Assembly: GCF_000220395.1 (NCBI RefSeq)
Contig: NW_004086685.1
Location: 1-35,629, forward strand
DNA length: 35,629 nucleotides
From: Ichthyophthirius multifiliis
Lineage: Eukaryota > Ciliophora > Oligohymenophorea > Hymenostomatida
Reading direction: 5' to 3'
A program made the translations under genes and the position numbers. Below, one piece after another: positions 22,553 to 34,937 of this stretch. Position 1 is the first letter of the stretch. Each line of letters starts with the position of its first letter. Under the pieces are notes generated by a model that did no database searches, was not told the origin of the DNA, and was given only the letters and a program-made list of their open reading frames with translations.

Positions 22553-24725
22553 ATGGAAAAATTACTTTTAGAAGAAGAAGAAGGCCTTCTATAAGAATTC
22601 TAAAATGCTTTTGAAATTTAAAAATATGAAAAATAATAAAGAATCCTTTCGTTTAATGATGGAATAGTCGATTTTACAATAGAAGACAAAGGTTTATCAT
22701 CGAAGATAAAATTAACATTAGAAGATAATAAAAAGACAAATATATTATATAATTATTCCCATTATCATTCTATGCATAACGAGTATTTTTTTAAAGATTT
22801 CAATAAAAAAGATAGTGATGAATTAAAAAAAGAAATTGAAAATATAATAATAGAACATGATTATTAAAAAGCTTGTGAAAATTTAAATGAGTAATAAATA
22901 TAAAAAGAAGTTTAAAATTCAGCTAAAAATAACTATTTGAATGAATTTGTTATTTTTTTAAAAAATTAGTTGGTTTGTACTTTTAACTTTGATATTTTAA
23001 CAAACGAATTTTAATATTCCAATTAGCAATTAATAAATGAAAACTTCAAAAAATTCTCTTCTGAAGGAATTTCTGGATAAATACATAAAATAGACGAAAA
23101 AAATCAACAAGAAGACGAAAATACATCGCAAACAATCTTTTAAAAATATGAAAATGAAAAAAATATAGAAGAAGATTTCTTACATTTAGAAAGTTAAGTT
23201 TCTCATTTCGAGGAAAATAAAGAACCTATTTAGCCTGATTTAGTCGAAAAAATCAACAATTAATTAAATTTAACTCAACAAAATTAAATTATTAATCCAG
23301 AAGTCATTTTCAAAACAATCTAAAGCAACTTTGAGTCCAATATTTAAAAAAAACAAAGAATAAATCTCGTTTATAAAGGAAAAGATTTCGATTCTATTCT
23401 TATGGATGCCGATAAGCGTATAAACTAATAAAAAGCAATTCTAAACTTATAAGAATAGTAATAAAATCAACTAGATGATGAATATGAAGATGATGAAGAA
23501 GAAGAGGAACCATTAAAAAAATTCGAATTAATAAAGTAAATACAAAAAAAAAAATATAAAAAATAAAAAAAATAGATTGCAAGATACCACCTAAAGAACA
23601 ACAAGTAAAAATTACTAATTTGCCATAGAAGATGTTTAAGACATAATTTTATTTTATGACCGACTTCCAAAATAAAGAATGGCAATTAAATTCGATTTTG
23701 AGCTTGATAATTTCCAAAAGCGAGCTATTTTACGTCTTGAAGAAAACGAGAGTGTATTCGTCTGTGCCCACACTTCTGCTGGTAAAACTGTAGTAGCCGA
23801 ATATGCTATAGCCTTAGCTAAAAAAAATAAACGCAAAGCAATATATACATCCCCTATAAAGGCTTTATCTAATTAAAAGTATAGAGACTTTAAACTAAAA
23901 TTTGGATAAGATGTTGGAATAGTAACCGGTGATGTTTCCCTAAACCCAACCGCAAGTTGTTTAATAGTAACAACTGAAGTTTTAAGAAATATGCTTTATA
24001 AAGGACATGATATAATAAGGGATATTTCCTGGGTTATTTTCGACGAAGTACATTATGTGAATAACCAAGATAGAGGTGTTGTATGGGAAGAAACAATTAT
24101 TATGCTGCCAGAAAGTATAGGATTAGTCATGTTAAGTGCAACAGCGCCGAATTATATGGATTTTGCAGATTGGGTAGGCAGAACGAAAAAAAAGAACATT
24201 TTTGTACAAAAAACTACTTTTAGACCCGTTCCATTGGAACATAGTATTTATGTTAACGAGAAATTTCATTTAGTCAAAAGCAGAAATGAGGCTCTTGATG
24301 AAAAATCTTATTATAATATTAAAAAAGAATTAGAATAAATCGATAATTAGAGAAAAAATGTAAAGTTTAATAAAGGATAGATGTTAGCTTAAAAAAAAGA
24401 GAAGGATATTTATAAAAATACTAATTTGTCATAAAAATCAAAGGCTATGTCGAAAAAATATACTGAAATGTATATTAAAAAAACTAGTAAAGTTAATGTA
24501 GGAGGAGGGTAGAAAACAGAAGCTTAATAAATGAAAAAATTACTTAAATATTGCGAAAAAACCAAATTATTACCATGTGTTGTTTTTGTTTTTTCAAAAA
24601 ATAAAATTAAAGAACTTTCAGAAAGTTTAAAAAATATATCTTTTTGTTCTTTAGAAGAAAGAGTATTAAAACATTATTATTTAATATATATAAATATAAT
24701 TTTATTATTATTATTATTATTATTA

Positions 24726-24762
<37 letters not shown>

Positions 24763-26809
24763 GAGAAAAATAGAAGAATTTTTTAATAAATTTTCTCGTA
24801 ATATAAAATCATAAGATTTAAAAGTTTAATAAATCTAAACTATAAAAACACTCATGATGTGTGGTATAGGAGTTCATCATGGTGATGTTATTCCCTTCGT
24901 TAAGGAAATAGTCGAAATTCTTTTCTCTGAAGGCTTAATTAAAGTTCTATTTGCAACCGAAACATTTGCTATGGGTATAAATATGCCTACAAAAACTGCT
25001 ATTTTCCATTCAATATCTAAGCATGATGGATAAGGTCGCCGTATTTTAAATTCTTCTGAATATACATAAATGAGTGGAAGAGCAGGTCGAAGAGGCCTAG
25101 ATGAATAAGGAAACTGTATAATTTTTATAGCAGAAGGTAGACAATTACCGTCAAAATTAGACTTGAAATTAATGATGGATTCCAAAGGTGAAGTCTTATA
25201 GTCTAAATTTAAGATTTCTTATGAAATTATATTAAAACTTCTAACTTCTTAGGAAATAAACGTTACCGACATGATGAAAAAAAGCTATTTAGAAAATTCC
25301 AAACACGCTAATTTATCGCAAAATGTTAACAAAATAAAAGACTTGAAATAAGATTTGATTTAACTAGATAAAATTACCTGTGAATTTAAACTTCCGACCG
25401 AAAAAGAAATTCCTTTATTTGAATTTGTAAGATCAGGTTAAGATTTATTGAAGAATGCTCCTCTATTTTGGTAAAAAGATGTTTAATATTTCCAAAAAAA
25501 TATTTTAATACCCTCTTTTTGCCTACTTTTGGACAATAAATTGAATAAATACTTATCTTTAATAGTTGATATTGATAATAATAGAAATAATAAAAAATTT
25601 CTTAAATGTCTTATTAATAGACATATAAATGAAAAAAATGTACCGTCTTTTGATTCCGAAGAAGACAAAAATAAAGGATATAGAGAGTTTCCTACTTATA
25701 TTGTTAATTTTGATAGATAGGATTATACATGCGAAATATTTTCTGTTTCAATTGATTTTGCTTTAAAAATTTATTTTGATAATCCTAATATTAAAGAAGG
25801 TGATCCAAGAAATAGAATTTATATAGAAAAATGCGCTTATATTTTATATAAGAAAGAATAAGAGTAATAAGCTTTAGTTCATATATAGGATATGAAAAAT
25901 AAAAATAATTAATAATTTAATAAACAATTATAATAATAATTTAAAAAGCCTTAATAATCAAATAATAAAAATTAATTTTAGGAAATGTAATTTTAAGGAG
26001 TAAATTAAGAATATTTGCTTTTAAGAAATTAAAACTTAGAAATTTATGAAAACTCAACATGTTCCCAATGTTTTCTAAAAGAAAAACACGTCTAACAATA
26101 TTTAAACAAAAATAAAATAAACTCATAACTAGAGGAACTTTTTAAAAACATAGATGATGAAGAAATCACACAACTTTAAAGTTTCCGAGGAAAACTTAAA
26201 GTTTTACAAAAATTAAATTATACAGATAATGAAAATCTCCCTCTATTAAAAGCTAGGGTGGCAAAAGAAATAGAATTAATATATGTTTGTGAGCTTTTAG
26301 TCCAAGGAATTTTCGATTAACTCACAGAACCGGAATTAGCCTCACTTCTAAGTTGCTTTATATGCCAAAGTAAACCTAAAATGGGGGCAGAGAGATATGA
26401 TCTATTAACTGATTACGATAATGGATTTGGTTATGATGAGTTCTTTATTGAAAAATATGAATAGTCGATTACTATACTGAAAGATATCATAAATACTGAA
26501 ATTGAAAATGGGGTTGTTATAGCAGCTTCGGAAGATGATTATTTATAAGAAGTTTTTAATCCTGAATTATCAAAAGTAGTCTATGAATGGATGAAAGGGA
26601 AAGATTTTTTCACTATTTGTTAGTTGACCGAAGTATAGGAAGGTAGCATTATTAGATGCCTGGTTAGATTAGAAAATTTAATGAAAAATTTAAAAAATGC
26701 AGCTATTTTATTAGGAAATAATTAACTATGTATGAAAATTGAATAGGCTTAAGATATAATGAAAAGAGATATTGTTTTCTCATAAAGTTTATATTTAATT
26801 GAAAATTGA
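22553..26809 (+). CDS. SKI2: Ski2-type DExH RNA helicase
   Basis: The spliced frame codes for about 1371 residues, close to yeast and human Ski2. The N-terminal third is acidic and Gln-rich. Helicase motifs follow: [11 protein letters not shown] before motif I AHTSAGKT (23766-23789), DEVH (24042-24053), SAT (24136-24144), [20 protein letters not shown] and motif [10 protein letters not shown] (25073-25096). The C terminus has the DSHCT domain, with [23 protein letters not shown] and RDIVFSQSLYL before TGA 26807-26809. Resemblance around [17 protein letters not shown] and [10 protein letters not shown] favours Ski2 over its nuclear relative Mtr4. In known systems Ski2 with Ski3 and Ski8 feeds RNA to the cytoplasmic exosome. 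Introns are at 23536-23575 (40 nt) and 24663-24763 (101 nt); removing both leaves a whole number of codons. Confidence 0.95.
24706..24761. repeat. TTA/ATT trinucleotide repeat at a splice acceptor
   Basis: A run of TTA/TAT trinucleotides fills the 3' half of the second helicase intron and ends directly in its TATTATAG acceptor. Retaining the intron would add Leu and Tyr runs and shift the frame, so it is not coding. Confidence 0.85.
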
Positions 26810-28289
26810 TATTATTTTTTAATTTATTTTATAATAAAATTTAAAATTAATAAAAAAATTAAATTTTTTATAAAAAAATATATTTTAATCATTATTATTT
26901 ATACTAATTATTATTTATATTAAAATAATTGTATATAATTTAATAAACAAAAAAAATATATTAATTAAAAATTAATAAATATTTATTAAATTTGTTAAAT
27001 AAATAAAAATAAAATATTTTATTATATTTAAAAAAAAAAAAATTAATATTTCATTATTTATATTTTATTTGTAATAGTTTTTATTTTTTATATATATTAT
27101 TATTATTAATTTTTTTTTTTAATTTTAATATTTTTATCATTATTATTAATATGAAAAGATAATTATTTTATATAAGAATTTTATTTATAAATTTTATATT
27201 TATTTTATTATAATATTTTTATAAAAAATATTTATATAATATTTTGTGTTTAATTTTTATTTAATTGTTATTTATTAAATTATTATTTTTTATATTATAT
27301 TTTTTTTACTTTTTATATATATTACTTTAATATATTATATACATTTATTGTTATTCTTTATTATTATTTAATTCCTCATAAGAATACTAATTATATAAAG
27401 AATTATATTTAATATATATTTTCTTTTTATATAATTATAATAAATATTTTTCCTCTTATATTTATCTATTTTTTTAAAATATTTTCACTTATTAAAATAT
27501 TTTTTAATTATATTACTAATCTTTTCTTATTCGGTTTATTACTTATGAAAAAACTATGCTCAGAAACATAACTTTTAATTTTTTTTTTTATTCATTTTTA
27601 TCAAATATTTTTTTTCATATATTAAATTTTTTTTTTTCATATTTTAAATTTATTATTTCATATTTTCAATTTATATTGTCTTCTCTATCTTATTTAAAAA
27701 GGTATGATTTTTTTTTTAATAAATTCATATTTATTATTAAACTAACCATGATTATTTATTTTTCTTTAATATCTCAAATTTTTACTTCCTTTATTTTAAA
27801 ATTTTTCAAATATATAATTTTTTTTGTTTATCTATTTTATATTTATAAATATCACTAAATTCTATTTTATACATTGGCTTAAAAACTCATTTTTTTTTCG
27901 ATAGTTAAGCCCGATTTTTATATTTATGTAATATTTTATTGGTTTTTCGTTTTAAAATTATAAATAATGATGATATGTAATTTATTATATTAATCTATTT
28001 CTAATATAATTATGGTATTTAAGAAAATTTCATTTATTCTTACTTGATAATTTAAGACTTATAAATATATAATATATCTAATTTAAAAATAAATATATTA
28101 TTTTATATTTTTAAGTAAAACATAAAAATTTTTTTTTCATTAAAATAAAATAATTATTTTTTAATAGAGATAAATTAATAATGTTATAAAATATATAATT
28201 TTAAATGTAAAATATAAATATAAGAAAACATCAAAAACATATTTAATATTAATTTGTTTTTTTAAAAAAATATCTTTTGTCGATTTTTT
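26810..28289. other. Long intergenic region, nothing firm
   Basis: AT-rich, with a strong excess of T on the plus strand between about 27100 and 27850. A plus-strand open frame at 27556-27858 is nearly all Phe, Ile, Tyr, Leu and Lys, and I take it as a composition effect. Short imperfect repeats of TTTCATATTTT occur near 27610-27670. No gene or RNA can be supported. Confidence 0.5.
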
Positions 28290-28799
28290 TTTATTTAAAT
28301 CTAAACTATCCATGTTTATAACCCATAATTAAATCTTTTCATCTACAATAACTCACTAAAATTAAATTCATTAATAATCTAATCAATATTTTTTGCTTCA
28401 CTAATTTACTTTTCAATAATATGTCCAAAAACTCTTTTTTCGACTGAAAAAGGTCTCTATTTAATTAAATTTTATCCTTAATACTTGATAATAGAATTAA
28501 GACCCATCCAAAGCAAGAAATTTCATTAATAATTTCTAAAAAGAAACAAAATAAAACTAAAACTCAATATAAAAATTTTATTATAATATTTTAAATCATC
28601 AATAAGTTCTTTCTTCAATTTATTCTAGTATAAAATAAAATTAAAAATTTACTGAGTAATATACTCCCCAATTACCACAGAGAAATGTTTCGAATTTCCA
28701 TAAGTAATATTACTGATATAATGTATTAATGTAAATTATTTAATTTCAATATATTTAATTATATTAACTCCCAATTAATTTAACTAATTTTTTCTCCAT
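28290..28799 (-). CDS. Small unrecognised multi-exon gene
   Basis: On the minus strand an ATG at 28799 opens MEKKL. With GT-AG introns of about 68, 28, 28 and 41 nt, coding-like exons join in phase: YLWKFETFLCGNWGVYYS (near 28700), NKLKKELIDDLKYYN (near 28600), NEISCFGWVLILL (near 28520) and EKRVFGHIIEKQISEAKNID (near 28400), followed by INEFNFSELLQMKRFNYG. The mixed composition and Gln-coding TAA/TAG codons distinguish these exons from the surrounding AT-rich sequence. I recognise no family. The 3' end is unresolved, because the last frame has no nearby TGA and more splicing is likely. It diverges from the fumarase gene. The splice model is one of several possible. Confidence 0.42.
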
Positions 28800-29462
28800 T
28801 TTTAAATTAAAATGCTTATTCTATTATCTATGATCTTAAATTAATCATAATATATGCGTTAATTGAAAAATTAATTTATTTAGTTATTTTAATTTTTCTT
28901 AGTTTATAGTTTAATTTTTTATAATATACGAAGTATAATTTTGTATCAAACATTGATTTTTGCATTTTTAAAATATTTCAGAATATATATATGTATCTAT
29001 TGAATTTATATATAAATTGTAACATTTTAAATTGAATATTTATATTTATTTCTAAGTTTTATTTAATTAAATAAATCAAAATTAATAATATTTAAAAAAA
29101 AAAAAATTGTTATTGCTATTATTATTAAATTTAATTTTTTTGAATTTTAAACAAATATTCATATAAAAAGAAAATTATTTATTTACATCTTAATTTTAAT
29201 TTTGTTAAAATTTCTTTATGTATTAATGCATTTTTTTTTACTTAATTTATTAAAATAATATTAATAATAAAAATAAAAATACTAATAAATAATTTAAAAA
29301 ATATATAGAATCTAATAAAAAAAATAAAATATCTTTTAAAATTTTAATTAATTAATTAATATAATAAAAAACTCACAAATCAAGAAAATATTTATAAAAT
29401 AAAACAAAAAAATCATATAGAAAAAAAAAAAATTTATTTAAACTTAAATAAAATATAAAACA
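28800..29462. other. Divergent intergenic region
   Basis: AT-rich sequence between the starts of the small minus-strand gene and the fumarase gene, presumably holding both promoters. No specific element, coding frame or RNA gene is recognised. Confidence 0.5.
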
Positions 29463-29828
29463 ATGTTATCAAAAAACATCAATAACCTCATCAAAAATAT
29501 ACCTAGATTTTACTTTTCATAAGTAAATAATTTTCTTAAAATTCAAAAAAAAAAAAAACACAAAGGGTTTTAGATTAGAATACGACTCATTTGGTGAAAT
29601 GAAAGTCCCAAACGATCGTTTGTGGGGGGCCTAAACCTAACGTTCTGTTTAAAACTTCGAAATCTGCTAAGACGTAGACAAAATGCCCAAATCAATAATA
29701 AAAGCTTTCGGTATTTTAAAAAAATGTGCTGCTAAAGTAAATAAAGAATACGCATTAGATTCTGAAAAATCAAAATACATCTAAATGGCTGCTGATGAAG
29801 TAATTTAAGGTAATATATATATATATAA

Positions 29829-29872
<44 letters not shown>

Positions 29873-31064
29873 TTTTTATATACATGTTAAATATTACAAA
29901 TATATAGGGAAACTAAATGACCATTTTCCACTTGTAATCTGGTAAACTGGTTCTGGTACATAAAGTAATATGAATGCAAATGAAGTAATTGCTAATCGTG
30001 CTATACAGCTTATGGGTGGCGAATAAGGGTCCAAAGCAATACATCCAAATGATCATGTAAATATGTCTTAATCTTCAAATGACACATTCCCTTCCGTAAT
30101 GCATATTGCTACAGTTTTGGAAACCTAATAGACTTTATTACCTGCTTTAGAAGAATTGCTTCATGCTTTAGAGGCTAAAGAAAAGGAGTTTTAAAAAATA
30201 ATTAAAATCGGTAGAACACATACTTAAGATGCCACCCCTTTGACCTTAGGTTAAGAATTCTCAGGTTATGTGACCTAAATAAGGAACGGAATATAAAGAA
30301 TTAAAGATAATCTACCTTAGGTTTGCTAATTAGCCCAAGGAGGAACTGCTGTTGGTACTGGTTTAAATACTTACATTGGCTTTGGGGAAAAAATAGCCAA
30401 TGCAGTCTCTTAAGAAACGGGTTATAAATTCGAAACCGCCCCAAACAAATTCGAAGCCCTCCAATGCAACGATTCTCTCGTTGAATTTTCTGGATCTTTA
30501 AATACTTTAGCCTGTTCTTTATTTAAAATTGCTAATGACATCAGATTTTTAGGAAGTGGCCCCAGAAGTGGTCTCGGGGAACTCATATTACCTGAAAACG
30601 AACCTGGTTCTTCCATTATGCCTGGTAAAGTTAATCCTACCCAATGTGAATCACTTACAATGTGCTGTGCTTAAGTTATGGGAAATCACGTAGCTGTAAC
30701 AGTCGGAGGATTAAATGGACATTTCGAATTAAACGTTTTCAGACCAATGATTGCTAGAAATGTTTTACATTCAATTAGGCTTTTAGGAGAAGGTAGTAGG
30801 TCTTTTACTAAAAATTGCGTACTAGGTATTAAGGCAGATACTAAAAGAATTGAGCATTTAATGTAATAATCACTTATGCTTGTTACAGCTCTTAATCCTT
30901 ATATCGGATATGATAAAGCTTCAAAAATTGCAAAAAATGCTCATCATAAAAATTTGACTTTATTATAGTCAGGATTGGAGTTAGGATACTTTACTGAAGA
31001 ATAGTTTAAATAATGGGTTAAACCTGAAGATATGCTTGGACCTAAGAAATATGTTAAGAAATGA
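29463..31064 (+). CDS. FH: Class II fumarate hydratase, probably mitochondrial
   Basis: The enzyme interconverts fumarate and malate in the citric acid cycle. Two introns (29523-29565 and 29810-29907) leave 487 codons including the stop, the usual size for a class II fumarase. After a basic, amphipathic 20-residue leader ([20 protein letters not shown]) typical of mitochondrial import, the core starts [20 protein letters not shown]. Conserved segments follow: [49 protein letters not shown], and the catalytic loop [13 protein letters not shown] (loop through KVNP at 30606-30638). The protein ends GPKKYVKK before TGA 31062-31064. The Gln in TGSGTQSN is coded by TAA, direct support for the ciliate code. 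GC is visibly higher than in the flanks. Confidence 0.96.
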
Positions 31065-31365
31065 GATTATTTTTATAATAGGAATATTTTTTTATATGTA
31101 AGTATTTTATTTTTTATTTATTTAGGCTTTTTTTTATTATAAAGAAAAAAAAAATATATATTTGTTTGCTTTTTTTTCTTTATTTAAAAATAAGAATTTC
31201 AAATTTAATTCAATATAAAAAATACAATATATATAAATTTATTCATATATATTTTGTTTCATATATTTCATTAAATTTCTATTATTTATTTAAAAAATCA
31301 ATTGATAATAATTTTTATGGCCATTTATAAGATTATATTTTATAAATATAAACTATAAAAAAAAA

Positions 31366-32442
31366 ATGATATAAAATTAAAAATAACAAAAAATTTAAAA
31401 AATTTAATAATAAGATGAAACAATATATAATTTATATAATTAATACGAAAAAAATATAAGGTAAGCTTAAAGCCTTAATAATAAAATTTAAAAATAAATA
31501 ATTAATGATTAAAATTCATTACATTTTCCTTTAATAAAATAAAATATTTCTTAAAACAATATTTTTGTAATTTTAAAAAAAATATTGTTTTATAATTTTT
31601 TTTCAATAAAAAAGTAAAAAAATTCTCAAGGCTATTTATATGATAAACATCCATATATATGTAATTATTAAGATATTAGTTAAAATGATAAATAAATAAA
31701 TATAAAGAAATATTTTCCTAATAAATATTTATATTTGCACGAAAAAATAGGTAAAAGATTTTTTTTTTAATTTATATAAAAATAAAATAAAAAGACTTTC
31801 TTCATCCAAATTAATAAATGGGAAAACTTAATTAAACACCTAGTGTACTAAAAAAAAGTGTATCACCAGTTTTATTTAAAAAAAAATAACATGATAATAA
31901 ATAAGATAATATAATAAATAATATGAATTTAATAAATAATTCTAAAAATATAAATAAAAAAATATATTCAAAAATTAAATTTGAATAATAAGAAAAAAAA
32001 AATTAAAAGTTAATATATTTGCAAAAATAGAAACATTAATAAAATAATGAAAAAGAAAAATAGTAAAAAAATAATATGTATATAAAAATATAAATAATAA
32101 ATAAATAATTAAAATTAAAAAATAATATATATTTTATATAAATATATATATATTTATATATTTATATATTTATATATTTATATATTTATATATTTTCATT
32201 TATATTTTTGTTTGAATTTTAGATATTAATTATCTTTTGAATAAATTGAGTAGTTACGAAATGATTTAAAATATAAATTGTAGTAATTAAATAATGAATA
32301 TTAATATATTACATATATTAAAATATTTGATACTGAATGTATGAAAAAGAAAAAATTATATTATGAGAACAAAATAAAAATTATTTAACAAGATATAATT
32401 AAATTAGATAAAAATTATATATTTGTAGAAACTGGTAAATGA
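31366..32442 (+). CDS. Enkurin-domain protein (ENKUR/FAP106-like)
   Basis: Four exons (31366-31566, 31615-31750, 31795-32077 and 32223-32442) add to 280 codons with the stop, close to the size of animal enkurin. The N terminus holds DETIYNLYNQYEKN, matching the ExIYNL start of enkurins. A basic middle part follows (SVSPVLFKKKQ). The C-terminal 70 residues fit the enkurin domain: SFEQIEQLRNDLKYKLQQL, then FDTECMKKKKLYYENKI and QDIIKLDKNYIFVETGK just before TGA 32440-32442. Enkurin (FAP106 in Chlamydomonas) is known as an inner-junction protein of ciliary doublet microtubules, so a role in the axoneme is likely. The domain match is mine by eye and rests mainly on the C terminus. Confidence 0.72.
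31553..31591 (+). other. Hairpin spanning a 5' splice site
   Basis: The arms AAAACAATATTTTT (31553-31566) and AAAAATATTGTTTT (31578-31591) are perfectly complementary over 14 bases and are separated by 11 bases. The left arm is the last 14 bases of exon 1 of the enkurin-domain gene. The GT donor at 31567 is the first base pair of the loop, and the right arm is intronic. Confidence 0.6.
32148..32196. repeat. 10-bp tandem repeat in an intron
   Basis: About five copies of a unit close to ATATTTATAT lie in the last intron (32078-32222) of the enkurin-domain gene. No function is evident. Confidence 0.7.
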
Positions 32443-32722
32443 ATATTAAATTTACATTTATTACAATATTAAATATAAAAAAAAATATAATAAATAAAAT
32501 TAAAAATAGTTATTATATATATATAAATTTTATTATATTATTATATTATATATTTTTTTTATAAATTTATATTTATATATATTATTTATTTATTTTTTTT
32601 TAAAAAAAACCTATAATATTTTAATTATTAATATAATAGTTATAATTTTTATTTTTAAACCAAATTCTTTGTATTTATTAAAAACACATAAATATATTCA
32701 TTAAATAAAAGATATATTAAAA

Positions 32723-33601
32723 ATGGGTTTGTCAATATGTTGTCAAAAAGAAGATAAAACCCTTTCATATTAAAACTAAAAAACTTATAGTTATAGAGCT
32801 AAATCAACAGAATTATAATCTTAAAATTTAACATTTCCTTTCTATAATTACCCATAATCGGAATAAATTAATTACAATTCAAAATTAATAGAAGAAATTT
32901 TCATAAAAAATACAAAAGAATTAGCTTAAATGCCTTTAATATATTCTAATGAAGATGAAAGAATATACTTTAAATCATAAAATTTAATAAATTTCATATA
33001 ATTAGAATTTTTAGTCCACACATCAACTGAAAAAATCAGTTAATTAATCTAAAATATCCATAAATATACAAACATAATAAAATAAAATTAAATTATATAA
33101 GCAATAGATATAAAAAAGAACGTTCATATACACCAATTATAATACCAAACTGGAAAAATAGAAAAGAAATAAGAAATAGTATTCATATTTTACCAATAAG
33201 AAATAAACGACATAATAAATAATTGTTTTTACTCAGTAGAAAATGAGAAAATTACATAGAATAACGATATTGAAAGAGTATAAATAATAAAGGCAGGTCA
33301 TTCTTTTATAAATATTAATAAATTTCCAAAAACGACAAAAAATAATTTAAATTCAGAAACTAGTTTTAATACAAACAATTTATACTTAAATTAGACAAAA
33401 TCGAAAGTTGTTTTTTACGCTGAATTAGCTTCTCATAAAATGCAAAATAATAATTTAGTAGAAATGGTTTATTTAACTAAAGCTAAAGAATATATTAATT
33501 TATGTAAGTTACTTATTAATAATTTACATTCACATTCATACTCACATTCTGAAGTATCTATTTAAAATATTGATAATAATTAATAAAATTAAATTATATG
33601 A
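32723..33601 (+). CDS. Unrecognised 292-residue protein with acylation-type N terminus
   Basis: One uninterrupted frame of 293 codons runs from ATG 32723 to TGA 33599-33601, with many Gln TAA/TAG codons. It begins MGLSICCQ, a good candidate for myristoylation at Gly2 and palmitoylation at Cys6/Cys7. The body is rich in Asn, Ile, Lys and Gln and has no obvious membrane segment. Readable stretches include PLIYSNEDERIYF, FYQQEINDIINNCFYS and KVVFYAELASHKMQ, and a His/Ser-rich run near the end (NLHSHSYSHSE). I recognise no domain. It is the only complete gene here without an intron. A membrane-tethered cytoplasmic protein is the most that can be inferred. Confidence 0.75.
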
Positions 33602-34937
33602 AGATTTTTTAATTATTTTGTTTAAATAATAATATATATGTAAAAAAAAAATGTTTATGTATATTTATTTATATATTAAATAATATATTTGATTTTAAAA
33701 ATTAAATTTATAATAAAATTTTAAATAAAATTTATATTAATATTTTTATTTTATAATTAACTTTATAGTAAAAGCTTATTTAATAATTAATTAAAATTTT
33801 TATATTAAAAATAAAAATATTGGTTATAATGAAATTTTATCGTGAAATCAATTACAAATAACTCAATTTTTCAAATTATTTTTATTTTAATTTTATATTA
33901 AAATTAAAATAAATGCATTAAAAAAAAATTCTGTTTAAATTATAACCTGAAATTTTAATTTTTTATTTCATATTATCAAATCAAAAATGTAATTTTAGGT
34001 AATGATTTTAACTCGATTTTTTTTTATTATAAATTTATTTTATTAATTAAATTTTTAATAAAAAATTAAAATTATAAAATTATAAACAAAAAATGGAGTT
34101 CTTTGATTTCACGATAAAATTTCAACATTTACAATATGTAATATTTATTATTATAATAGTATTTATTTAAATTAAATTTAATTTTAGCTTTATAAATATA
34201 AAAATAATAATACTTTTCAATAATTTAAAAAGACTTATTATAATTTTATATATTTATAAAATTATATGATAAAAAATTAAATGCTATTAAAAAATAAGTA
34301 GATATATTATATAATTAATATATATATATTATATAATTAATTTATATATTTTTTTTTAAAAAAATAATTTTATTTAATTAATAAATAATAAAATTATAAA
34401 AAAACTTGATAACCTTATTTATAAAAATAAAAAAGAACAAATAATTTTCAGCCAGTCTTATAAAAAAGTAAGATTAATAATAATTTCTATGCAAAATAAA
34501 AATTTTATTAATTTTTTATTTAAAAATAAAATATATTATTTCTATTTTTAAATATAATAATCATATTATTAATTGTATAATATTAATAATTTTATTTTAT
34601 AAATAATCATATAAAAACTTTCATTAAATAAATTACTGATTTTATGTAATAATATATTAGAAATAATAAAAAGAAAATTAAATATAAAAAAAAAGTATAT
34701 GAAATTAATTTAAACAAACATATATTTAAATAAAAATATAAATATAATTTTATTAATATACTAAATTATATTTTAATTTAGATTTTAAACTAAACAAATT
34801 GAATTCCTTTAAGTGTAAAAATATATATTTTTATCTCTTTAAATTAATATAATTTTAATAAATATTTTTAAAATAAATTAAAAGAAAAGATTTAAACAAA
34901 ATATAAAATAGTTACTTAAAAAAAAAAAATATATTTA
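33602..34937. other. Intergenic region containing a palindrome
   Basis: About 1.3 kb of AT-rich sequence with no coding-like frame. Its one notable structure is the long inverted repeat at 33831-34123. The rest shows homopolymers and short simple repeats only. Confidence 0.55.
33831..34123. repeat. 293-bp imperfect palindrome with 20-bp perfect ends
   Basis: The 20 bases at 33831-33850 (starting GAAATTTTATCG) are the exact reverse complement of 34104-34123. Further in, AACTCAATTTTT near 33860 pairs imperfectly with AAAAAATGGAGTT near 34089-34100. Near the centre TATAACCTGAAATT (33941 on) pairs with AATTTTAGGTAATGA (33991 on). The whole segment can therefore fold into one long interrupted hairpin. 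No open frame lies inside. I see no clear target-site duplication outside the ends. It resembles a foldback or MITE-like element, or a structured transcript. Confidence 0.65.

Noticed and set aside
23640-23700. Apparent frameshift in the Ski2 helicase just before the helicase core
   Set aside because: The frame change disappears once the 40-nt GT-AG intron at 23536-23575 is removed; the spliced length is a whole number of codons.
24877-25185. Minus-strand open frame of about 100 codons
   Set aside because: It is antisense to the conserved helicase segment GVHHGDV to SGRAGRRG.
27556-27858. 100-codon plus-strand frame rich in Phe and Ile
   Set aside because: Low complexity that mirrors local T richness; no sensible start context, domain or partner exon.
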